Assembly (NCBI GenBank): GCA_943326655.2 | Contig: CALPUC020000028.1 | Coordinates: 1 to 9,403, forward strand | DNA: 9,403 nucleotides | From: Rhodoluna limnophila | GTDB taxonomy: Bacteria; Actinomycetota; Actinomycetes; Actinomycetales; Microbacteriaceae | Reading direction: 5' to 3' | Part shown: positions 6,343 through 9,403 of the stretch, one piece after another | Position numbering within the stretch: the first letter of the stretch is position 1 | How the letters are laid out: the number at the start of each line of letters is the position of its first letter | Notes under the pieces: model-generated | The model's input: the letters and a program-made list of their open reading frames with translations, nothing else | Database searches by the model: none | Told to the model about the DNA's origin: nothing | Program-made: the position numbers and the translations under genes

Positions 6343-6747
6343 TCAGCTAGTCTCAATCAGCTCAAAGAAGCAAAGCACCACGGGAGTTTCCGGGGTGAGC
6401 GTGTTACCACATTCGGTCCAGAATTTGCTGTGGCTTTCGCGGAAGTCGTCGCCGGAAAGATCGCCCTCTGCTTCGGCTAATGCGAATTCGTCGGGCACTT
6501 CGCCGAATGGCACGATCTCAACTCGGGTGACCTGAATCTTGCCGAGTGGTTCGTTCTCATTGCCCACCACGACGAGAATTTCGCCAACGTGTTCGACGGG
6601 TTCGTTTTCGTCCTGGTAATCCTCTTTGAGGAGTCCAGCTGTGGCGCGCTTGTTGCCGTTGAACAGAAAATCCAGGATCTTGGTGCGAGATTCGCCTACG
6701 TTTCCAAATTCAACCGTGCGGTAACCGTCTACTAATGGGAAAGCCAT
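6343..6747 (-). CDS. ASCH domain-containing protein
   Basis: This 134-residue soluble protein has the ASCH fold, a PUA-like beta-barrel predicted to bind RNA or modified nucleosides. The family pattern is visible: GNKRATAGLL (31-40), with Lys33 and Thr36 spaced like the catalytic Lys/Thr of E. coli YqfB, then GKIQVTRVEIVPFGEVPDEF (69-88) with candidate catalytic Glu77, and AEAEGDLS...FRESHSKFW (91-110) with the usual D and H positions. YqfB hydrolyses N4-acetylcytidine and another ASCH protein has been reported as a ribonuclease, so either activity is possible but neither is shown here. AGGA five bases before the ATG supports the start. It begins 12 nt after the stop of the winged-helix gene, so the two are surely co-transcribed. 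Confidence 0.88.
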   Translation of the reverse strand: MAFPLVDGYRTVEFGNVGESRTKILDFLFNGNKRATAGLLKEDYQDENEPVEHVGEILVVVGNENEPLGKIQVTRVEIVPFGEVPDEFALAEAEGDLSGDDFRESHSKFWTECGNTLTPETPVVLCFFELIETS

Positions 6748-6759
6748 TTGAGTCCTGTT

Positions 6760-7029
6760 CTAGCGGAAGAGAGCCAGTAGCTCGGCCGCTTTGGCGTTTT
6801 CGTTTTGCGGGTGACGAAGGGGAATGTCCCCGTTCACAATGTAGTGGTTATTGCGTCCGTTCTTCTCTTTGGAGACATAACCCTCCTCAACCAGATCCTT
6901 CAGGATTCCCGCGGTGGCTCGAGCGGTAATGCCGACCTGGGCGGCAATCTGGTCGATGGTTGGGTCTGAGCCCTTACTAACTGCAACTAGCACATGGGCG
7001 TGGTGAGTGAGGAAGGTCCATTTAGCCAT
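6760..7029 (-). CDS. Small winged-helix DNA-binding protein (MarR-like)
   Basis: This 89-residue predicted transcriptional regulator is a single winged helix-turn-helix. The HTH spans about 22-50 (DPTIDQIAAQVGITARATAG, then ILKDLVEEGYV) and the basic wing covers KNGRNNHYIV (56-65). The start WTFLTHHAHVLVAV and the PLRHP segment (70-74) are characteristic of a widespread group of short actinobacterial regulators annotated as MarR-like or helix-turn-helix proteins. There is no effector domain, so it likely acts as a dimer responding to little more than its own concentration, or with a partner. Its ATG overlaps the TerC stop by one base (TAATG), a typical reinitiation junction, and the ASCH gene follows 12 nt later. 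Targets, perhaps its own operon, are unknown. Confidence 0.85.
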   Translation of the reverse strand: MAKWTFLTHHAHVLVAVSKGSDPTIDQIAAQVGITARATAGILKDLVEEGYVSKEKNGRNNHYIVNGDIPLRHPQNENAKAAELLALFR

Positions 7030-7946
7030 TACTTCTTTTCACCCTTGGTTACTTGGAAGCTGGCGAAGATGGAACCGGCCAGAATCAACACGATGACGAG
7101 AAGCGAGATGGTGGTTGGGATTTTCACGATGTCATGGAGACCCATCTTGATACCGACCCAGATCAGAACCAGCGCCAAACCGAACTTCAGGTAGACGAAG
7201 CGGTGCATGATGTCGGCGAGCAGGAAGTACATGGCTCGCAAACCCAAGATGGCAAAGGCGTTTGCTGTGAAAACCAGGAACGGTTCGGAAGTTACGGCGA
7301 AGATGGCCGGAATCGAGTCGACCGCGAAGATGATGTCGGTGAATTCGATTAGCACCAGAACCATCAGCAGCGGGGTGGCTAAACGAACGCCATTTTGAAC
7401 AACGGTAAGTTTCTGACCGTGGTATTCGGTGGTTGAAGGAACGGCCTTCGAGAACCACTTGTAGAACTTGGAATCTCCCGGCGACTGGTGTTCGTCGGCT
7501 TTGCGAAGCATCTGAATACCCGTGAAGATCAGGAATGCTGCGAAGAGGTAGAGCACCCAGGCAAAGGCTTCAAGAATGGCCGCGCCGGCTCCAATGAAGA
7601 TGCCTCGGAAGACCAGCGCTCCAAGAACACCCAGAAACAGAACTCGGTGCTGGTATTTCTTGGGAACCGCGAAGCTGGAGAAGATGATGGCCCAGATGAA
7701 CACGTTGTCTACGGCGAGAGACTTTTCAATGAGGAATCCGGCGTAGTACTGCTGGGCGTATTCTGCTCCGAATTGATACCAAATCAACGCACCGAACGAA
7801 ATGCCTAGGGTGACCCAGAACAAAGACCAGTAGGCGGCTTCTTTAACCGAAATCTCGTGAGCTTTGCGGTGAGCAAATAGATCGATGGCGAGCATGACCA
7901 AAATTAGGCCAAGTACCGAAAACCACATCCAGAGTTCTACGTTCAC
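7029..7946 (-). CDS. TerC/Alx family integral membrane protein (probable Mn2+ or metal exporter)
   Basis: This 305-residue polytopic membrane protein has about nine hydrophobic segments. TerC-family members such as Alx export manganese or metallate secreted enzymes; some are linked to tellurite resistance. Diagnostic acidic intramembrane motifs are Asp22 in AIDLFAHRK, EKSLAVDNVF (74-83), and EFTDIIFAVDSIPAIFAVT (201-219) with Glu201, Asp204 and Asp210. The full-length frame starts at GTG (7946), giving MNVELWMWF, which fits the family N-terminus. Only a weak GGA lies upstream. The gap to the preceding MFS stop is 54 nt, too short for a yybP-ykoY manganese riboswitch, so metal control, if any, comes from elsewhere. 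The next gene overlaps its stop by 1 nt. The metal specificity is inferred from the family only. Confidence 0.93.
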   Translation of the reverse strand: MNVELWMWFSVLGLILVMLAIDLFAHRKAHEISVKEAAYWSLFWVTLGISFGALIWYQFGAEYAQQYYAGFLIEKSLAVDNVFIWAIIFSSFAVPKKYQHRVLFLGVLGALVFRGIFIGAGAAILEAFAWVLYLFAAFLIFTGIQMLRKADEHQSPGDSKFYKWFSKAVPSTTEYHGQKLTVVQNGVRLATPLLMVLVLIEFTDIIFAVDSIPAIFAVTSEPFLVFTANAFAILGLRAMYFLLADIMHRFVYLKFGLALVLIWVGIKMGLHDIVKIPTTISLLVIVLILAGSIFASFQVTKGEKK

Positions 7947-8000
7947 AGTTTTTCCAGTTCTTTAGAGGAGTACTAACTACTGAACATTATTTCCTGTATT

Positions 8001-9251
8001 TTACTTCTTGTCAAATGAACTCGGCAAGGTTCCAGTGGATGCGTGAGCCGCCGCAATCGCTCGCTTCCCTGAAGGAAGGGCGATGGCGATGAGGGCGATG
8101 GCAACAGTTACCGCACCCGTGATAATCAGTAGCAATTCCACCGGGAACACATCCGCCAGCGGGCCAAGAACTGCCATTCCCACCGGCATCGCCGTTGACA
8201 TCACAATTCCAACGAAACCAAACACTCGACCCTGACGTTCTGGCTCAACTGTCTCTTGCAAGAGCGTGAATGCCGAGGTTGAAAACGCTGGAACGATTAG
8301 CCCGATCACGAAGAAAAGGCTGAAGAAGACGATCAGGTTCGTGGTGAAGCCCATTCCAATGGCAAGCAAACCGAAAAGAATTGAGGTGGCCACGATTGCG
8401 CCCAAGCGGTCTATCTTGGCCGCGAAAACTGAGATGAGGATTCCACCGATAAGCATGCCAACGCCAAATGAAATCTCGAGAACCGTGAGCATCCACACTT
8501 CGGAGCCGAAATTGCGCACCAGCATGAGTGGAGAGAGATTTGACGGCGCCACAATGAGTAGAAACACAATTGCGAAAATCGCCATTACCCAGCGAACCAG
8601 GTCATGGGTGAAAATGTAAGTCATCCCTTCCTTCAAATCTGAGAAGTATGACGGTTTATCTTTACTTGCGGCTCTTTCCAAAGTTGGCACGGCAACAAAG
8701 GCTAGAAGAGAGATTCCGATGACGGCCGTGACGACGTCGATGAACAAGATCGCTTCCAGCGACATGGTCGCATAAACGGCTGCTGCCGCTACGGGCGCGA
8801 GAAGACCCAGAGCCGATTGAATACTGCTGTTGATTCCGTTTACGCGCATGAGCTGTTCAGCCGGAACAATCTGTGGCAAAAGAGCGGAAACGGCTGGCAT
8901 CTGCACGCCCGCCCCAACCGAACGAACCGCCATCACGAGGAAAATAAGCCAGAGATCGTCCACGCCAGAAAGCATCAGCAAAGCGAGCCCAAGGGTAGCC
9001 AAAGCAATCGTTGAATCGGAAACGATGATCATCATTTTTCGATTGACGCGGTCGGCCCAAACGCCGGCGAACACCGAGACGATTGCCTGAGGCAGGAACC
9101 CGAAAATGGCAGCCAATGCCAGGACAACACCTGACTTGGTTGAGAGTGTGAGGTGCCACATGATGGCGTACTGCACTAGAAACGAACCAAATGTGGTGAT
9201 CGTCTGTCCGGTGAGAAAAATGACGACTTTCTTCAAGAGCTCTCCATTCAT
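8001..9251 (-). CDS. MFS exporter, DHA3 (macrolide-efflux-like) type
   Basis: This 416-residue, 12-helix major facilitator protein resembles the drug:H+ antiporter group that includes MefA-like macrolide exporters. Evidence is the N-terminal LTGQTITTFGSFLVQYAIMW segment (TM1), motif A GVWADRVNRK (63-72) between TM2 and TM3, RSVGAGVQMPAVSALLPQIV in TM4, a central cytoplasmic loop around 192-212, and a repeated helix bundle to about 393, followed by a soluble tail. It probably exports a toxic or signalling compound from the cytoplasm. The ATG at 9251 has no Shine-Dalgarno; it follows the T-run of the tRNA terminator by only 2 nt. A TTG at 9236 preceded by GGAGAG gives an alternative start at KKVVIF, which also fits the family. 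Real substrates cannot be told from sequence. Confidence 0.92.
   Translation of the reverse strand: MNGELLKKVVIFLTGQTITTFGSFLVQYAIMWHLTLSTKSGVVLALAAIFGFLPQAIVSVFAGVWADRVNRKMMIIVSDSTIALATLGLALLMLSGVDDLWLIFLVMAVRSVGAGVQMPAVSALLPQIVPAEQLMRVNGINSSIQSALGLLAPVAAAAVYATMSLEAILFIDVVTAVIGISLLAFVAVPTLERAASKDKPSYFSDLKEGMTYIFTHDLVRWVMAIFAIVFLLIVAPSNLSPLMLVRNFGSEVWMLTVLEISFGVGMLIGGILISVFAAKIDRLGAIVATSILFGLLAIGMGFTTNLIVFFSLFFVIGLIVPAFSTSAFTLLQETVEPERQGRVFGFVGIVMSTAMPVGMAVLGPLADVFPVELLLIITGAVTVAIALIAIALPSGKRAIAAAHASTGTLPSSFDKK
9240..9245 (-). promoter_or_regulatory. Internal GGAGAG, possible ribosome binding site for a TTG start at 9236
   Basis: On the minus strand GGAGAG is followed by CTC and then TTG at 9236-9234, in frame with the MFS gene. 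The annotated ATG at 9251 has only TTTTTTCG before it. The true protein may therefore be 411 residues long, beginning five codons later. Confidence 0.4.
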
Positions 9252-9253
9252 CG

Positions 9254-9291
9254 AAAAAAGAAAACCCCAACCGTGGAGGGCTGAGGTTTTC
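9254..9291 (-). terminator. Intrinsic terminator of tRNA-Tyr
   Basis: Read on the minus strand, 9291-9279 pairs with 9272-9260 over 13 bp, including two G-U wobbles, around the loop CTCCAC. Six T residues follow (9259-9254). The wobbles would be A-C mismatches on the other strand, so the terminator is specific to the minus strand. It starts two bases after the tRNA 3' end. Confidence 0.85.
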
Positions 9292-9292
9292 G

Positions 9293-9374
9293 TGGCTAGT
9301 GAGGGATTCGAACCCCCGAAGGCGCTGCCAGCTGATTTACAGTCAGATCCCTTTGGCCGCTTGGGTAACTAGCC
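9293..9374 (-). tRNA. tRNA-Tyr (anticodon GUA)
   Basis: This 82-nt class II tRNA has acceptor arms GGCTAGT and ACTAGCC (7 bp) with discriminator A, a D-arm CCC/GGG, anticodon loop CTGTAAA with GTA at minus-strand positions 9340-9338, a short variable arm with GGC/GCC stem, and a T-arm GGGGG-TTCGAAT-CCCTC. CCA is not encoded. Position 27-43 is a U-C mismatch in an otherwise normal anticodon stem. The 29 bases beyond it (9375-9403) hold no feature I can call, though its promoter should lie there or just outside. Confidence 0.95.
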
Positions 9375-9403
9375 TCGTTGGTTTGCTTCTCAACAAACAA
9401 CCT

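Noticed and set aside
6630..6930. Shared RATAG(L/I)LK peptide in the ASCH protein (34-41) and the winged-helix protein (37-44)
   Set aside because: The match sits in unrelated folds and functions (active-site loop versus recognition helix); the codons differ at several third positions. Taken as coincidence.
7947..8000. Manganese (yybP-ykoY) riboswitch or leader peptide upstream of terC
   Set aside because: The gap is only 54 nt, too short for the riboswitch, and I see no matching core. A four-codon frame ATG TTC AGT AGT TAG after AGGAAATA is too short to support.

Overview
The window looks like a chromosomal segment of a free-living actinobacterium with moderate G+C. The best guess is a small-genome aquatic member of the Microbacteriaceae, such as the Rhodoluna/Aquiluna (Luna) group. 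The evidence is the co-occurrence of a heliorhodopsin, actinobacterial-type winged-helix and ASCH proteins, a YdfJ-like MMPL exporter and maltose-type GH13 glucosidases, with G+C near one half by eye. This taxonomic call is inference. No IS element, phage gene or CRISPR array is visible.

Left part (1-2764). Two tandem paralogous GH13 alpha-glucosidases lie on the + strand. The first is cut by the window edge and overlaps the start of the second by 19 nt. The second has all four catalytic regions but a shortened C-terminal domain. A hot-dog acyl-CoA thioesterase on the - strand converges on it with a 4-nt overlap.

Middle (2765-4095). A 477-bp gap without a convincing protein gene is rich in inverted repeats and contains a good intrinsic terminator at 3106-3135. 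It most likely encodes a structured non-coding RNA on the + strand. Then comes a complete heliorhodopsin gene with the diagnostic Schiff-base lysine and TM3 glutamate, closed by a bidirectional terminator shared with the convergent MMPL gene. The rhodopsin and the RNA candidate next to it are the most interesting part of the window.

Right part (4096-9403, all - strand). Read 5' to 3' on the minus strand, the order is tRNA-Tyr(GUA) with its terminator, a DHA3-type MFS exporter, a TerC/Alx-type membrane protein (probable metal/Mn exporter), a small winged-helix regulator, an ASCH-domain protein and an MMPL/RND-type exporter. TerC, regulator and ASCH are tightly packed (1-nt overlap, then a 12-nt gap) and look like one transcription unit. 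The MFS gene (54-nt gap) and the MMPL gene (80-nt gap) may belong to it or have their own promoters. The common theme is export and membrane stress or metal homeostasis under a small DNA-binding protein.
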